64,000 nucleotides of DNA from Priestia filamentosa (GTDB taxonomy: Bacteria; Bacillota; Bacilli; Bacillales; Bacillaceae_H). The position numbers and the translations under genes are program-made. Every line of letters begins with the position of its first letter. Within the stretch, counting starts at the first letter, position 1. The stretch covers positions 1 to 64,000 of the forward strand of contig NZ_FXAJ01000003.1 of NCBI RefSeq assembly GCF_900177535.1. The letters are read 5' to 3'. The notes beneath the pieces are model-generated. The model worked only from the letters and a program-made list of their open reading frames with translations. It was not told the DNA's origin and did not search any database. Positions 20,158 through 29,687 of the stretch are shown here, piece after piece.

Positions 20158-22110
20158 ATGAAGCTTGATGAATTTTTTGTCACAGGTGAACCTTTAATCT
20201 ACGGTGCTTATGTTTCCATTGCTGTGGCAACTTTAGGGATTATCTTCGTTTTAACCTATTTTAAAAAATGGAAATGGCTTTGGACAGAATGGATTCCAAC
20301 AGTAGATCATAAAAAGATTGGTATTATGTACATCATTGCCTCGCTTCTTATGCTTTTTCGCGGTGGTATAGATGGTATGTTAATGCGTACACAGCTCGCA
20401 CTGCCGGAATTAAAAGTCTTAAGTTCCTCACATTATAATGAAATTTTTACAACGCATGGAACAATTATGATTTTATTTATGGCTATGCCCTTTCTCATTG
20501 GGTTAATGAATATCGTTGTACCCCTTCAAATTGGAGCACGTGATGTAGCCTTTCCATTTTTAAATGCTATTAGTTTTTGGTCATTTTTTATGGGAGCAAT
20601 GCTCTTTAATATTTCCTTTGTTATTGGAGGATCGCCTGATGCAGGATGGACAGCTTATATGCCACTAGCTGGGAATGAGTTAAGTCCAGGGCCAGGTCAA
20701 AATTATTATTTATTAGGATTACAACTTTCAGGGATTGGTACGTTAGCTACGGGGATCAACTTCTTAGTCACTATCTTAAGAATGCGAGCTCCAGGTATGA
20801 CATTAATGAAAATGCCAATCTTTACATGGTCTACGCTTATTACTTCAATCATTATTGTTTTTGCCTTTCCAGTGTTAACAGTAGCATTAGCATTGATGAC
20901 TTTTGATAGATTGTTTGGTTCTCACTTCTTTACTTTGGCAAACGGCGGTATGCCAATGATGTGGGCAAACTTGTTCTGGATTTGGGGACATCCTGAAGTT
21001 TATATTGTAATCTTACCGGCATTTGGTATATTCTCTGAAATTATTTGTACTTTTGCCCGTAAAACGTTATTTGGTTACAAAGCTATGGTGTTTTCAATGA
21101 TTGCAATTGCAGGATTAAGTTTTATTGTATGGGTCCATCACTTTTTCACAATGGGGGCTGGAGCGGGAGTTAACTCATTTTTCTCCATAACGACAATGGC
21201 TATTTCTGTTCCAACAGGTGTTAAGATATTTAACTGGCTTTTAACCCTTTATAAAGGGCGTATTAAGATGACTGTTGCCATGATGTGGTCACTAGCGTTT
21301 ATTCCAAACTTTGTTATTGGTGGGATAACAGGAGTTATGCTTGCCATGGCATCAGCTGATTACCAATATCATAATACATACTTTTTAGTAGCCCATTTTC
21401 ATTATGTATTAGTCGCAGGAACTGTTTTTGCTTGTTTTGCAGGGCTTTATTATTGGTATCCAAAAGCATTTGGGCACATGCTTAATGAACGTTTAGGCAA
21501 GATTAGTTTTTGGTTGTTTATGATTGGGTTTAATGTCTGTTTCTTCCCCTTATATTTTGTAGGATTGATGGGAATGGCGCGTCGTATGTACACCTATTCA
21601 CCAGGACTTGGATGGACAGGCATAAATATTGTAGCAACAATTGGAGCATTTGGAATGGGATTAGGATTTATTGTATTAGTGTATAGCATCTATTACAGTG
21701 CACGCTACGGAAAGCATGATGTAACGGGTGATCCATGGGATGGGCGTACATTTGAATGGATGATTCCATCACCACCACCACATTATAATTTTGCTAAAAT
21801 ACCGCAAGTAAGCCGTCTAGATGAATATTGGTACTTGAAAAAGGAAAAAGGCTTCAAGGAAGCACGTGAAGTGAAAGAGGAAGAGTTAAAACCGATTCAC
21901 ATGCCTAACAAATCTCATGTACCAGCCATAATGTCAGTATTCTTTTTTATTGCTGGATTTGGTCTTGTTTGGGAATGGTATTGGATGGCCATCCCAGGTC
22001 TAATTGGAGTTCTCGCTTGCATGGTTGTTCGTTCCTTTGATTATAATGATGGATTTTATTTAAGTGTTGAAGAAGTTAAAGAAGCACATAAAGTTGGGGA
22101 GGGCAATTAG
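20158..22110 (+). CDS. qoxB: Cytochrome aa3 quinol oxidase subunit I
   Basis: A 650-residue, roughly 14-helix heme-copper oxidase subunit that holds the low-spin heme and the heme-CuB centre. Ligand motifs are visible: FTTHGTIMI (heme a His), [14 protein letters not shown] (CuB His and the cross-linked Tyr), WVHHFFTMG (CuB His pair) and VAHFHYVL (heme His pair). The start at 20158 follows TAGGAGGAAGCTATAAA; the in-frame upstream extension overlaps qoxA and is unlikely. Confidence 0.97.
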   Translation: MKLDEFFVTGEPLIYGAYVSIAVATLGIIFVLTYFKKWKWLWTEWIPTVDHKKIGIMYIIASLLMLFRGGIDGMLMRTQLALPELKVLSSSHYNEIFTTHGTIMILFMAMPFLIGLMNIVVPLQIGARDVAFPFLNAISFWSFFMGAMLFNISFVIGGSPDAGWTAYMPLAGNELSPGPGQNYYLLGLQLSGIGTLATGINFLVTILRMRAPGMTLMKMPIFTWSTLITSIIIVFAFPVLTVALALMTFDRLFGSHFFTLANGGMPMMWANLFWIWGHPEVYIVILPAFGIFSEIICTFARKTLFGYKAMVFSMIAIAGLSFIVWVHHFFTMGAGAGVNSFFSITTMAISVPTGVKIFNWLLTLYKGRIKMTVAMMWSLAFIPNFVIGGITGVMLAMASADYQYHNTYFLVAHFHYVLVAGTVFACFAGLYYWYPKAFGHMLNERLGKISFWLFMIGFNVCFFPLYFVGLMGMARRMYTYSPGLGWTGINIVATIGAFGMGLGFIVLVYSIYYSARYGKHDVTGDPWDGRTFEWMIPSPPPHYNFAKIPQVSRLDEYWYLKKEKGFKEAREVKEEELKPIHMPNKSHVPAIMSVFFFIAGFGLVWEWYWMAIPGLIGVLACMVVRSFDYNDGFYLSVEEVKEAHKVGEGN

Positions 22111-22113
22111 CGT

Positions 22114-22731
22114 ATGGCAGAGTCTACACAAATACATGACAAGAATGTCCCACTTGAATATTCAAAAGCCGAAGATCGGATGACGATCCTAGGCTTTTGG
22201 ATCTTCCTTGGAGCTGAGGTTGTATTATTTTCAACTTTATTTGCGACATATTTAGTGTTACATTCACGTCCTGCAGATGGTCCCACTTCTGCTGAGTTAT
22301 TTAAGCCGGAAATTGTTCTGATTATGACATTTCTCTTGTTAACAAGCAGCTTTACAGGAAGTATGGCTATTCATTATTTACGTGCTCAGAAGATGAAGAA
22401 AATGATGGTTTGGTTGTTACTCACGATGTTGCTTGGACTTGGTTTTTTAGGATGTGAAATTTATGAATTTCATGAATACATTGCCCTTGAAGGTGTATCA
22501 ATTAAGACAAGCGCCTTCCTATCTGGATTTTTTGTGCTCGTTGGAACACATGGACTTCATGTAACGCTTGGAATTGGTTGGTTAACGCTTATTTTAATCC
22601 AATTAACACAACGTGGATTTACACCGAGAACAGCTCGTAAAGTCTTTATAATTGGTCTTTACTGGCATTTTTTAGATATTGTTTGGTTGTTTATCTTTAC
22701 GCTAGTTTACTTATCAGGGATGGTGTTGTAA
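22114..22731 (+). CDS. qoxC: Quinol oxidase subunit III
   Basis: A 205-residue, five-helix subunit III (ILGFWIFLGAEVVLFSTLFATY in two parts, GTHGLHVTLGIGWL, YWHFLDIVWLFIF). It stabilises the oxidase core. It starts 3 bases after qoxB with GGGGAGGG ahead, so the genes are cotranscribed and tightly packed. Confidence 0.97.
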   Translation: MAESTQIHDKNVPLEYSKAEDRMTILGFWIFLGAEVVLFSTLFATYLVLHSRPADGPTSAELFKPEIVLIMTFLLLTSSFTGSMAIHYLRAQKMKKMMVWLLLTMLLGLGFLGCEIYEFHEYIALEGVSIKTSAFLSGFFVLVGTHGLHVTLGIGWLTLILIQLTQRGFTPRTARKVFIIGLYWHFLDIVWLFIFTLVYLSGMVL

Positions 22732-22733
22732 CT

Positions 22734-23051
22734 GTGAATGAAAAAGAAAATATACAAGAGAGTCATGAGCGTTTTCCTTGGAAACTTGTAGTTGGTTTTG
22801 TGTTATCAATCGTTCTAACACTTTTGACAGTATGGGTAGCCTTTAGGTCTGGTTTTCAAGACAAAATGGTTCTTTCTCTTATGTTACTGTTGGCCTTTTT
22901 ACAAGCGGGAATGCAACTTGTACTGTTCATGCATGTAAGAGAAGGATATGGAACTGTGCAAGTTAGCAACATGGTTCATGCCTTTTTTACAGCTATTATT
23001 ATTGTAGCGGGTTCTGTTTGGGTAATGTCATTTGGGATGCATAATCATTAA
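22734..23051 (+). CDS. qoxD: Quinol oxidase subunit IV
   Basis: A 105-residue, three-helix protein of the QoxD/CyoD family (FPWKLVVGFVLSIVLT, QAGMQLVLFMHVREG, IIIVAGSVWVM). The GTG start lies 2 bases after the qoxC stop; a longer upstream frame would run inside qoxC. Subunit IV assists assembly of the oxidase. A bidirectional terminator follows. Confidence 0.93.
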   Translation: MNEKENIQESHERFPWKLVVGFVLSIVLTLLTVWVAFRSGFQDKMVLSLMLLLAFLQAGMQLVLFMHVREGYGTVQVSNMVHAFFTAIIIVAGSVWVMSFGMHNH

Positions 23052-23136
23052 AAACTTTCATCAATGTAAAAGAGTTGAGGTTGTTAGTAAGAGTAATATA
23101 ACAAATGTAGTGTATATCTAACAATTAAGAAATAAA

Positions 23137-23164
23137 AAGCCCCTTGCCATGTTGCAAGGGGCTT
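23137..23164. terminator. Bidirectional terminator between qoxD and a MarR gene
   Basis: Perfect 11-bp stem AAGCCCCTTGC/GCAAGGGGCTT with a 6-base loop. The minus strand continues into TTTTTATT. Confidence 0.85.
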
Positions 23165-23183
23165 CCCTTTGTTATGGAATATC

Positions 23184-23690
23184 TCATCTCAGCTTTACCT
23201 GATCTTTTTCTCTTTCCCCTTCAAGAAGAGAAGAGAGCATGGCTATGAGTGTTTCTTGTTCGTTATTGATGTTACCAAAAAACTCTTCATCAACAGCTTC
23301 TACAATAGGCAAAACATCTTTTACTTTTTGAGTCCCTTGCTTTGTTGTAGACAAGATCATCTCACGTTTGTCAGATGGGTTCTTTGAACGGATAATAAGT
23401 CCTTTTGTCTGAAGCGTTCTTACTACATCAGATACCATCATAATATTCGTTCCAGTAAAATCTGAAAGCTTTTTTTGCGTTACATTTTCTCCATGCGCAC
23501 TTAAAAATTCATTCGCAGATAGCAGAATGAACTGCACATGAGTTAAATTAAAGGGACTAAGTTTTTTCGTAATTAGTCTCTGCCAAGCTCCAGTTACTTT
23601 CCACATCAGAAATCCGGGCCTTTCCTTCGGCACATTCAAGCGTGATTCCTCATTCACGTGATTTATCACCACTGTCTCTACAAATGTCAT
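23184..23690 (-). CDS. MarR-family transcriptional regulator
   Basis: A 168-residue winged-helix regulator. The MarR core is visible: LTHVQFILLSANEFL, QKKLSDFTGTNIMMVSDVVRTLQTKGLI (recognition region, in parts) and the wing SKNPSDKREMILSTT. The N-terminal 20 residues before RPGFLMWK are not typical, and no good ribosome site precedes the ATG at 23690, so the true start may be an internal TTG or GTG. No target gene is adjacent in operon; ligand unknown. Confidence 0.85.
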   Translation of the reverse strand: MTFVETVVINHVNEESRLNVPKERPGFLMWKVTGAWQRLITKKLSPFNLTHVQFILLSANEFLSAHGENVTQKKLSDFTGTNIMMVSDVVRTLQTKGLIIRSKNPSDKREMILSTTKQGTQKVKDVLPIVEAVDEEFFGNINNEQETLIAMLSSLLEGEREKDQVKLR

Positions 23691-23798
23691 ACAATCATTA
23701 CGATAAAGTGAGATAAGGTTTATTCCAGTATGACAATATACCCTATTATTTATTTATTAAACTACTTTTTAAAAATCTTTGTATGCTAAATAATAAAA

Positions 23799-23821
23799 AA
23801 GATCTCTAGAAAAGAGATCTT
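23799..23821. terminator. Bidirectional terminator downstream of the LCP gene
   Basis: Perfect 9-bp stem AAGATCTCT/AGAGATCTT with a 5-base loop; T-rich on both sides. Confidence 0.85.
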
Positions 23822-23828
23822 CCTTTTA

Positions 23829-24767
23829 TTATTTAATATTCAAGTGTTCTTTGAGTTCTGTTGCAAGCTTTTCACGTTCTGTCTCTGGAACAACGTAGTA
23901 GTAAACGCCGTCTACTTTTTGTCCTTCTCCACTTACTTGAAGCTGTTCTAAGCTGTGTCTAGCTTCCTTGTAGTTGCTTTGGATATCTTTCATATCATCA
24001 AAGGTTAAGTTCGTTTTAATATTTTTTCCGATAGTATCTAGAATATCTCCATAGTTGGCAAGGGTATTAAAACTAGCTCCTTTTTTAATTACTGCTTGAA
24101 TGATTTGACGCTGACGTTCTTGGCGTCCAAAGTCACCACGTGGATCTTCATAACGCATGCGTGAGAATTTTAATGCTTCTTCACCATTTAGAGAAATTTG
24201 CCCTTTTTTGAAATGAACCCCATCATACGTAAAATCAAGGGAGTTATTTACCGTTACTCCTCCTACAGCATCAACGATATCTTTGAAACTTTCCATATTC
24301 ACTTGTACATAATAATCAACAGGAACATCTAAAAAGTTTTCAACTGTATCAACGGCCATATTAACCCCACCATAAGCATAAGCATGGTTAATCTTATCTG
24401 TTGTACCATGGCCAATAATCTCAGTTCTTGTGTCGCGCGGAATGCTGACCATTTTCATTGATTTTGTATCAGGGTTCACCGTCATTAAAATCATGGAATC
24501 TGAGCGACCTCTGTCACCTTCACGCTCATCTACCCCTAGTAAAAGAATAGAGAGTGGATCTTTTTCAGAAAATTTTACACCTTCATCTCGTTTCTCAGAA
24601 ACTTTACGATGTAGTGCTTGATGTGTGCCATCAAGTGTATTTGCAAGTGAATGGTACATATAATAAGCAAATCCAAGTCCGCCTAAAATCAGAAGAATAA
24701 AAATAATGATGATTGTCTTTAAAAGCGTTCTTTTTTTCTTTGGTTTCTTCTTTGCTCTGCTTTCCAT
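23829..24767 (-). CDS. LytR-CpsA-Psr family cell-wall glycopolymer ligase (TagU-like)
   Basis: A 312-residue type II membrane protein: basic N-terminus, one helix (about 15-36), then the extracellular LCP domain with SILLLGVDERE, GRSDSMILMTVNP, VSIPRDTRTEI, DKINHAYAYGG, DAVGGVTV and FSRMRYEDPRGDFGRQERQRQ (in parts). The Arg and Asp residues that bind the polyprenyl-phosphate are present. LCP enzymes attach teichoic acid or capsular polymer to peptidoglycan. Monocistronic. It could act on wall teichoic acid or on the polymer of the nearby exopolysaccharide locus. Confidence 0.92.
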   Translation of the reverse strand: MESRAKKKPKKKRTLLKTIIIIFILLILGGLGFAYYMYHSLANTLDGTHQALHRKVSEKRDEGVKFSEKDPLSILLLGVDEREGDRGRSDSMILMTVNPDTKSMKMVSIPRDTRTEIIGHGTTDKINHAYAYGGVNMAVDTVENFLDVPVDYYVQVNMESFKDIVDAVGGVTVNNSLDFTYDGVHFKKGQISLNGEEALKFSRMRYEDPRGDFGRQERQRQIIQAVIKKGASFNTLANYGDILDTIGKNIKTNLTFDDMKDIQSNYKEARHSLEQLQVSGEGQKVDGVYYYVVPETEREKLATELKEHLNIK

Positions 24768-25091
24768 TATGTGTTAAGCCCTCATCTTTCCTATAGGTAG
24801 AAACAAATTCTTTTTTATTATATTACAAGACTTCCTAAAAAAGAAAGAAGTTTATATAGGTATAAAGAATGTGTATTTTGTACTTTTTTACAAGTGTGAA
24901 GCTGAATACGTTAAAAAAGACATTTTTAATAGCTTATTTAACGAAAAATAAATTCCTTTTAAAAGAAAGAAGGATAGTAAGGGATGAGGTTAGAATAGTA
25001 GATAAAGAGGGAAGTTCTGTTAGTTAGAAACACTTTCGTTTTTATATGTGGAACATCTTTCATCATGGGACAAACATATAGGAGGTTTACA
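24768..25091. other. Intergenic stretch, no gene seen
   Basis: AT-rich region between divergent genes. It should hold both promoters, but none was convincing enough to place. Confidence 0.4.
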
Positions 25092-25481
25092 ATGCCATTA
25101 CTTAAATTTGACGTTATTGAAGGAAGAGATGAACAAAGTTTAAAAAATCTACTCGATGCAGCTCATCGTGCTATGTTAGAAGCATTTGGCGTACCTGAGC
25201 GCGATCGTTATCAAATTGTCCATCAACATCCACCACATGAATTGATTATTCAAGATACAGGGTTAGGATTCGAACGTAGCCACGACCTTGTTGTTATTAC
25301 AGTTACAAGTAAAGAACGCACAGAAGAGCAAAAACAAAAGTTATATAAACTTTTAGCACAAGAACTTCATGAAAGCTGTGGAATTCGTCCAGAAGATATT
25401 ATGGTTTCAATTGTAACTAATGGAGATGCAGACTGGAGCTTCGGAATGGGTGAAGCGCAGTTTTTAACAGGTAAGTTATAA
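25092..25481 (+). CDS. Tautomerase-family protein (4-oxalocrotonate tautomerase superfamily)
   Basis: A 129-residue protein beginning Met-Pro, which leaves the catalytic N-terminal proline after Met removal. The body ([51 protein letters not shown] in parts, [17 protein letters not shown]) matches the longer YrdN-type tautomerases rather than the 62-residue enzymes. The start at 25092 follows AGGAGGTTTACA and is fixed by the Pro-1 rule. Substrate unknown. A strong terminator follows. Confidence 0.9.
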   Translation: MPLLKFDVIEGRDEQSLKNLLDAAHRAMLEAFGVPERDRYQIVHQHPPHELIIQDTGLGFERSHDLVVITVTSKERTEEQKQKLYKLLAQELHESCGIRPEDIMVSIVTNGDADWSFGMGEAQFLTGKL

Positions 25482-25494
25482 ATAAAGAGTATGA

Positions 25495-25527
25495 AAGAAG
25501 AAACGTTCATCGTTTCTTCTTTTTTTA
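25495..25527 (+). terminator. Terminator after the tautomerase gene
   Basis: Perfect 11-bp stem AAGAAGAAACG/CGTTTCTTCTT with a 5-base loop and T tract. Confidence 0.9.
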
Positions 25528-25535
25528 TATAAAAT

Positions 25536-25569
25536 ACTTTGACATTCACGCAACGTCAAAGTGTATCGT
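25536..25569 (+). promoter_or_regulatory. MerR-type promoter with 19-bp spacer and operator
   Basis: TTGACA (25539-25544) and TATCGT (25564-25569) are 19 bases apart, the overlong spacing typical of MerR-activated promoters. An 8-bp inverted repeat ACTTTGAC/GTCAAAGT (25536-25543 and 25555-25562) overlaps it. Confidence 0.75.
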
Positions 25570-25592
25570 TAATTTGCAAGGAGGGAGAAGAA

Positions 25593-26357
25593 ATGGAATA
25601 TACCGTTCAAAAGTTAGCCCGCTTAGCTGGTGTAAGTGCAAGAACACTTCGATATTATGATGAAATTAATCTTTTGAAACCAGCGCGCATAAATTCCTCA
25701 GGATATCGAATTTATGGGGAACATGAAATCAATCAACTGCAGCAAATCCTATTTTATAGAGAGCTAGGTCTTCATTTGGAAAAGATTAAAGAGATTGTAG
25801 TTTCTCCAGCTTTTGATCGTTACAAAGCATTAAAAGAACACCATCTTGGGCTTCTTGAAGAAAAAGAACGGATAAACAAACTTATTCAAAATGTAGAAAA
25901 AACAATATATGCAGAGGAGCGAAATGAGAAGATGAATGACAAAGAGAAGTTTGAAGGATTTAAAAAAGAGCTTGTTGAAGAGAATGAGAGAAAATATGGA
26001 AAAGAAATTCGTCAAAAGTATGGAGGAAAGGAAGTAGAACATTCAAATCAAAAAGTACTAAATATGACAGAAGAGCAATATAAAGAACTAACGGCTACTG
26101 AGAAGGAAATGTTCGAAAAATTAAAAAAAGCGTTTGAAGAAGGCGACCCGCAGAATGAAAATGCATTAAAAGCAGCAGAGCTCCATAAAAAATGGCTTCT
26201 TTATTACTGGAATAGCTATAGTAAGGAAGCTCATAGAGGTCTTGGTGAGATGTATGTATCAGATGAGCGATTTAAGCAATACTATGATCAACATGGTGAT
26301 GGATTAGCTGAGTTTTTAAGAGATGCCATTTATGCGTACACGAAAATAGAAAAATAG
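25593..26357 (+). CDS. MerR-family regulator with TipAS antibiotic-recognition domain
   Basis: A 254-residue regulator. The N-terminal MerR winged helix (YTVQKLARLAGVSARTLRYYDE in parts, GYRIYGEHEINQLQQI) is followed by a dimerisation coiled coil and a C-terminal all-helical TipAS domain (about 120-254: LHKKWLLYYWNSYSKEAHRGLGEMYVSDERF in parts, FLRDAIYAY). TipAS binds thiopeptide and other bulky drugs in TipAL of Streptomyces. The start at 25593 follows AAGGAGGGAGAAGAA. It is preceded by a MerR-type promoter, so autoregulation is likely. Monocistronic, with a bidirectional terminator after it. Confidence 0.92.
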   Translation: MEYTVQKLARLAGVSARTLRYYDEINLLKPARINSSGYRIYGEHEINQLQQILFYRELGLHLEKIKEIVVSPAFDRYKALKEHHLGLLEEKERINKLIQNVEKTIYAEERNEKMNDKEKFEGFKKELVEENERKYGKEIRQKYGGKEVEHSNQKVLNMTEEQYKELTATEKEMFEKLKKAFEEGDPQNENALKAAELHKKWLLYYWNSYSKEAHRGLGEMYVSDERFKQYYDQHGDGLAEFLRDAIYAYTKIEK

Positions 26358-26365
26358 GAAAGCTA

Positions 26366-26396
26366 AAAAACGGACACAATTTTTGTGTCCGTTTTT
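26366..26396. terminator. Bidirectional terminator
   Basis: AAAAACGGACACA and TGTGTCCGTTTTT form a perfect 13-bp stem with a 5-base loop between convergent genes. Confidence 0.9.
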
Positions 26397-27797
26397 CTAA
26401 TGGATAAGGAGATCTGCTTTTGTTCCTTTTTTAAGTGAAAAGTTAAATCCTTTTTCATCCTTATAATGAGGATTAGTGAAAATGGACTTTGCATCGCTAT
26501 TTGTTAGCCTTTTAAATTGGGAAAGAGAATAAACTTCTTTCTTCTTCCAAGTCCAAATAGCATCCTCACCAATTCTAGAGTCATATACGTTACGACTCAA
26601 ATGATTGTTTTTATTTTCTTTAAAATCATTGCTAATAAAAATACCTGAAGAACTTGCTGAAAAGACATTGTTCTCAATCTTATTGCCTTTCGTATTATAT
26701 TGAAGAAGAAGTTGCCCACCGCCTAATTCTTTAAGGTCGTTCTTATATAAAACATTGTGAGTGATTAAAGAGTTTTTAGTACCTCCACGTTTCTTGTCAT
26801 ATCCACCAATAGAGATTCCTGTGTAGTCATTATTATATAGGGTATTATAAGAAATCGTAATATCCTGAGCATCTTTCCCTTTATGCTCTGAAGTAGCTTC
26901 AATGCCAATATCGCTTTTGTAAACGACGTTGTTGTTGACTGTAAGATGATGTCCTCCATCAATATAAATTCCACCAGCTGCATAATCCTCACCATAAGCA
27001 GGATTACCATAACTTGAAATATGATGCACAATATTATTTTCGATTTTTCCGTTTCTTACATAGTCATGTTTTTTGGCAGTTCCTTCATAGCCAATTAAAT
27101 CAATGCCAATATTATCAGAATATCTTACTGTATTGTTTGAAACAGAGAAGTTTGAAACGTTTCCATTTAATGCAAGTGATTCACTTGATCCAAGTGTTAG
27201 ATGTTCTAGTAAGTTTTCTTTAATAGTAAGGTTTGTAATCTCTTTTGTTCCATAAACTGCAATACCGTGAGCATTGCCATCTTGTCCTGTTGTTCCTATA
27301 TGGTGAACTTTGTTAAATAGCAGTTTAATTCCTGTTCCTTCCCCAGCAATATAAACTCCCATAGGAATTTGATTTGTGAGAGAAGTAGATAAGTTGCAAA
27401 TCTCAAGACCTTGAATCGTTATGTAGCTCTTATCTTGAATTTTAACTAGTGCTGTTTCTTCTTCTTTCTCGGGAATATCACTGCCATCCAAAATGACGCG
27501 TTCTTTTTTATAAGGGCGAAATACGATAGGAGATGTAGATGTACCACTATGTTTAATCTTTAAGGCCTCTTTATATGTCCCACCTCGAATAAAGACCGTT
27601 GTTCCTTTTGTTGCTTCCTCGCTTGCTTTTTGAAACGTTTTAAAAGGATGAGCTTTTGTTCCTTTATTATGATCATCTCCCTCAGCTGAAACATATAAGC
27701 TGTGTGTTTCAGCTGAGGAAGATTGGCGCTTATTTGAAATGATAATAATACTAATAATAAGGGCGATTAATACGATAAAAAACAGGCTCTTTTTCAT
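26397..27797 (-). CDS. Secreted right-handed parallel beta-helix protein
   Basis: A 466-residue exported protein with an N-terminal signal anchor (residues 4-21) and a DUF1565/pectate-lyase-like beta-helix: SAEGDDHNKGTKAHPFKTFQKA in parts, then repeated N.I..N.V rungs (IKENLLEHL, VSNNTVRYSDNIGIDL, IENNIVHHI, VNNNVVYKSDIGIE, ISYNTLYNNDYTGISI, ITHNVLYKN, IENNVFSASSSGIFI). Such folds occur in polysaccharide lyases and epimerases (for example PL9-like). A role in processing a surface or plant polysaccharide is possible, but no catalytic residues could be assigned by eye. AAGGAAGG precedes the ATG. Confidence 0.8.
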   Translation of the reverse strand: MKKSLFFIVLIALIISIIIISNKRQSSSAETHSLYVSAEGDDHNKGTKAHPFKTFQKASEEATKGTTVFIRGGTYKEALKIKHSGTSTSPIVFRPYKKERVILDGSDIPEKEEETALVKIQDKSYITIQGLEICNLSTSLTNQIPMGVYIAGEGTGIKLLFNKVHHIGTTGQDGNAHGIAVYGTKEITNLTIKENLLEHLTLGSSESLALNGNVSNFSVSNNTVRYSDNIGIDLIGYEGTAKKHDYVRNGKIENNIVHHISSYGNPAYGEDYAAGGIYIDGGHHLTVNNNVVYKSDIGIEATSEHKGKDAQDITISYNTLYNNDYTGISIGGYDKKRGGTKNSLITHNVLYKNDLKELGGGQLLLQYNTKGNKIENNVFSASSSGIFISNDFKENKNNHLSRNVYDSRIGEDAIWTWKKKEVYSLSQFKRLTNSDAKSIFTNPHYKDEKGFNFSLKKGTKADLLIH

Positions 27798-27846
27798 TCA
27801 TAAAATTCCTTCCTTGAATTTTTTAATCTCTTCATATTCTCACAAC

Positions 27847-28011
27847 TTATTTCTCTTGGCTATGTTTTTTGAGAGAATAAAAAAACGGTAGAGTTATTAC
27901 TCTATCGGTTTTAATACGATTCAAGAAGTAATCAGTACGAATATCTTCATTTGGGTAATGATTACGCTCATTAATAATAGCGTACAATGATAGAAGTAAT
28001 CTTCGGAATTC
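27847..28011 (-). other. Open reading fragment without start codon, possible gene remnant
   Basis: Between in-frame stops, 54 codons on the minus strand read with a protein-like composition (RLLLSLYAIINERNHYPNED, then IRTDYFLNRI). There is no ATG and no ribosome site, and the frame contains a hairpin near 27885-27915. It may be the tail of a decayed gene. The rest of the 27798-28170 gap shows nothing recognisable. Confidence 0.25.
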
Positions 28012-28170
28012 TCAGTTAAAAACAAACGGGGAGTGAATGATCTAAACTAGTTGGATAAGTGGCTTCTTTTAATCTTTAGAATCTCTAGTGAATTGAAAAT
28101 GTGAGGGGAGTTAGTGCAGAAACAAAGGGATAGGAAAAGAAAAAATTCTATTTCCTATCCCTTCAGAACT

Positions 28171-28794
28171 CTACTTTTTCTCTTTTTTTAATAAGGCACG
28201 CACAGGGCTACCGTCTCCTTCTACCAGAGGGAGGGGAAGGGCGATAAGCTGATAGTGTCCATAAGGAATATCATCCAATACGAGTCCTTCTAAAATATGA
28301 ATACCGGAGCTTGCTAGCTTATGGTGATTAGGCAGTGTTTTACTTTCCATATGATCCACAGAAGGCAAGTCAAAACCAATAAGAAGCACTCCTATACTAG
28401 CGAGATATTCAATGGCTTCTGACTCAAGCGTTGGAATTTCTTCTGGATAGACAGTACGATTCTGCCATGCATCAGTACGGATTAGGAGTCGTGTTACATT
28501 ATCTAAATTTAATTTTTCTAATTCTTCTTTTTGTATTAATTGCCGATTTGGTAAGTGAACAACAACTGCAGAACCAATATATAAGTTAATGTCTAAATCT
28601 ATTACTTTTTTCCCTTCATTATCAAAATGAAAAGGTGCATCAATATGAGTGCCTGTATGAGTGCTCAAAGTTAGTTTGCCGATATTAACGGACCCACTTT
28701 CTTCTTTTGATACATCCACTTCGTATGAAAAAGGGGTATCTCCTGGCCATACAGCTATATTGTTATCAAGGCGCTGTGAAACATCTATCCACAT
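28171..28794 (-). CDS. kynB: Kynurenine formamidase (arylformamidase)
   Basis: A 207-residue cyclase-family metal enzyme that hydrolyses N-formylkynurenine to kynurenine and formate. The metal and catalytic motif HTGTHIDAPFHF is present, as are WPGDTPF at the N-terminus and LPSVDHMESK near the middle. The start at 28794 follows GGAGG and is the family start (MWIDVSQ); a longer frame overlaps kynA. Third gene of the kynU-kynA-kynB operon, just after kynA. Confidence 0.95.
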   Translation of the reverse strand: MWIDVSQRLDNNIAVWPGDTPFSYEVDVSKEESGSVNIGKLTLSTHTGTHIDAPFHFDNEGKKVIDLDINLYIGSAVVVHLPNRQLIQKEELEKLNLDNVTRLLIRTDAWQNRTVYPEEIPTLESEAIEYLASIGVLLIGFDLPSVDHMESKTLPNHHKLASSGIHILEGLVLDDIPYGHYQLIALPLPLVEGDGSPVRALLKKEKK

Positions 28795-28811
28795 AACAAA
28801 TCCTCCATCTT

Positions 28812-29651
28812 CTAAATTTTTGTGCGAAGGCTCCACAGTTCAGGGAAGAAATGCTGATCAAGTGCTCTTTTTAAGTACGTTACCCCAGAAGACCCTCCTG
28901 TTCCAGTTTTATGACCGATAATTCTCTCAACTGTTGTCACATGATTGAAGCGCCACAATTGCTGTTGGCTTCCAATGTCAACTAGCTTTTCAGCTAGCTC
29001 ATATAAATCCCAATATTGGTTAACATTGCGATAAACTTCAAGCCAAGCCAATTCGATGCTTTCATTTGGCTCATATTGTTCGGAATAGTCTCTGTTCAGA
29101 CATTGCTCGTTAATTGGTAAGCCACGCCTAAACATAGCTTTGACTGCTTCATCATATATACTTGGCTCATGAAGTGCTTGCTGCATTTGATTGAAAAGGT
29201 TTTTATCATGTTTATAGACAGCTAGAGTATGAGCATTTTTGTTTCCTAAAGAAAATTCAATAAGCCGATTTTGGTATGATTGAAATCCAGAAGACTTTCC
29301 AAGATCGTCTCTAAATTCCATATATTCAGCAGGTGTTAAAGTCGAGAGGATGTTCCAAGATTGAATGAGCTGTTGTTGAATACGAGAAACACGAGAAAGC
29401 ATTTTGAAAGAGGCTTCTAAATTATCATTGCGTATGCAGCTAATAGCGGCCTTCACTTCGTGCAAAATAAGCTTCATCCATAGTTCACTTGTCTGATGAA
29501 TAATAATAAATAACATTTCGTCGTGATGACCAGAAAGTCTTTGCTGACTATCTAAGATTTTATGAAGATGAAGATAGTCACCATAAGACATTTCCTTTTG
29601 AAAGTCAGTTTGAATATTTTGCTCTGGGCGAGAATTGTTTTTTGACGTCAT
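28812..29651 (-). CDS. kynA: Tryptophan 2,3-dioxygenase
   Basis: A 279-residue heme enzyme opening the indole ring of tryptophan to N-formylkynurenine. Family motifs: [28 protein letters not shown] (substrate pocket, in parts), [15 protein letters not shown] (heme His) and [11 protein letters not shown]. The start at 29651 follows AGGAGG by ten bases; an ATG directly after AGGAGG is too close. Second gene of the operon. Confidence 0.95.
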   Translation of the reverse strand: MTSKNNSRPEQNIQTDFQKEMSYGDYLHLHKILDSQQRLSGHHDEMLFIIIHQTSELWMKLILHEVKAAISCIRNDNLEASFKMLSRVSRIQQQLIQSWNILSTLTPAEYMEFRDDLGKSSGFQSYQNRLIEFSLGNKNAHTLAVYKHDKNLFNQMQQALHEPSIYDEAVKAMFRRGLPINEQCLNRDYSEQYEPNESIELAWLEVYRNVNQYWDLYELAEKLVDIGSQQQLWRFNHVTTVERIIGHKTGTGGSSGVTYLKRALDQHFFPELWSLRTKI

Positions 29652-29687
29652 ATTTTTCATTCCTCCTATGAAATTCAGCAATTGATA

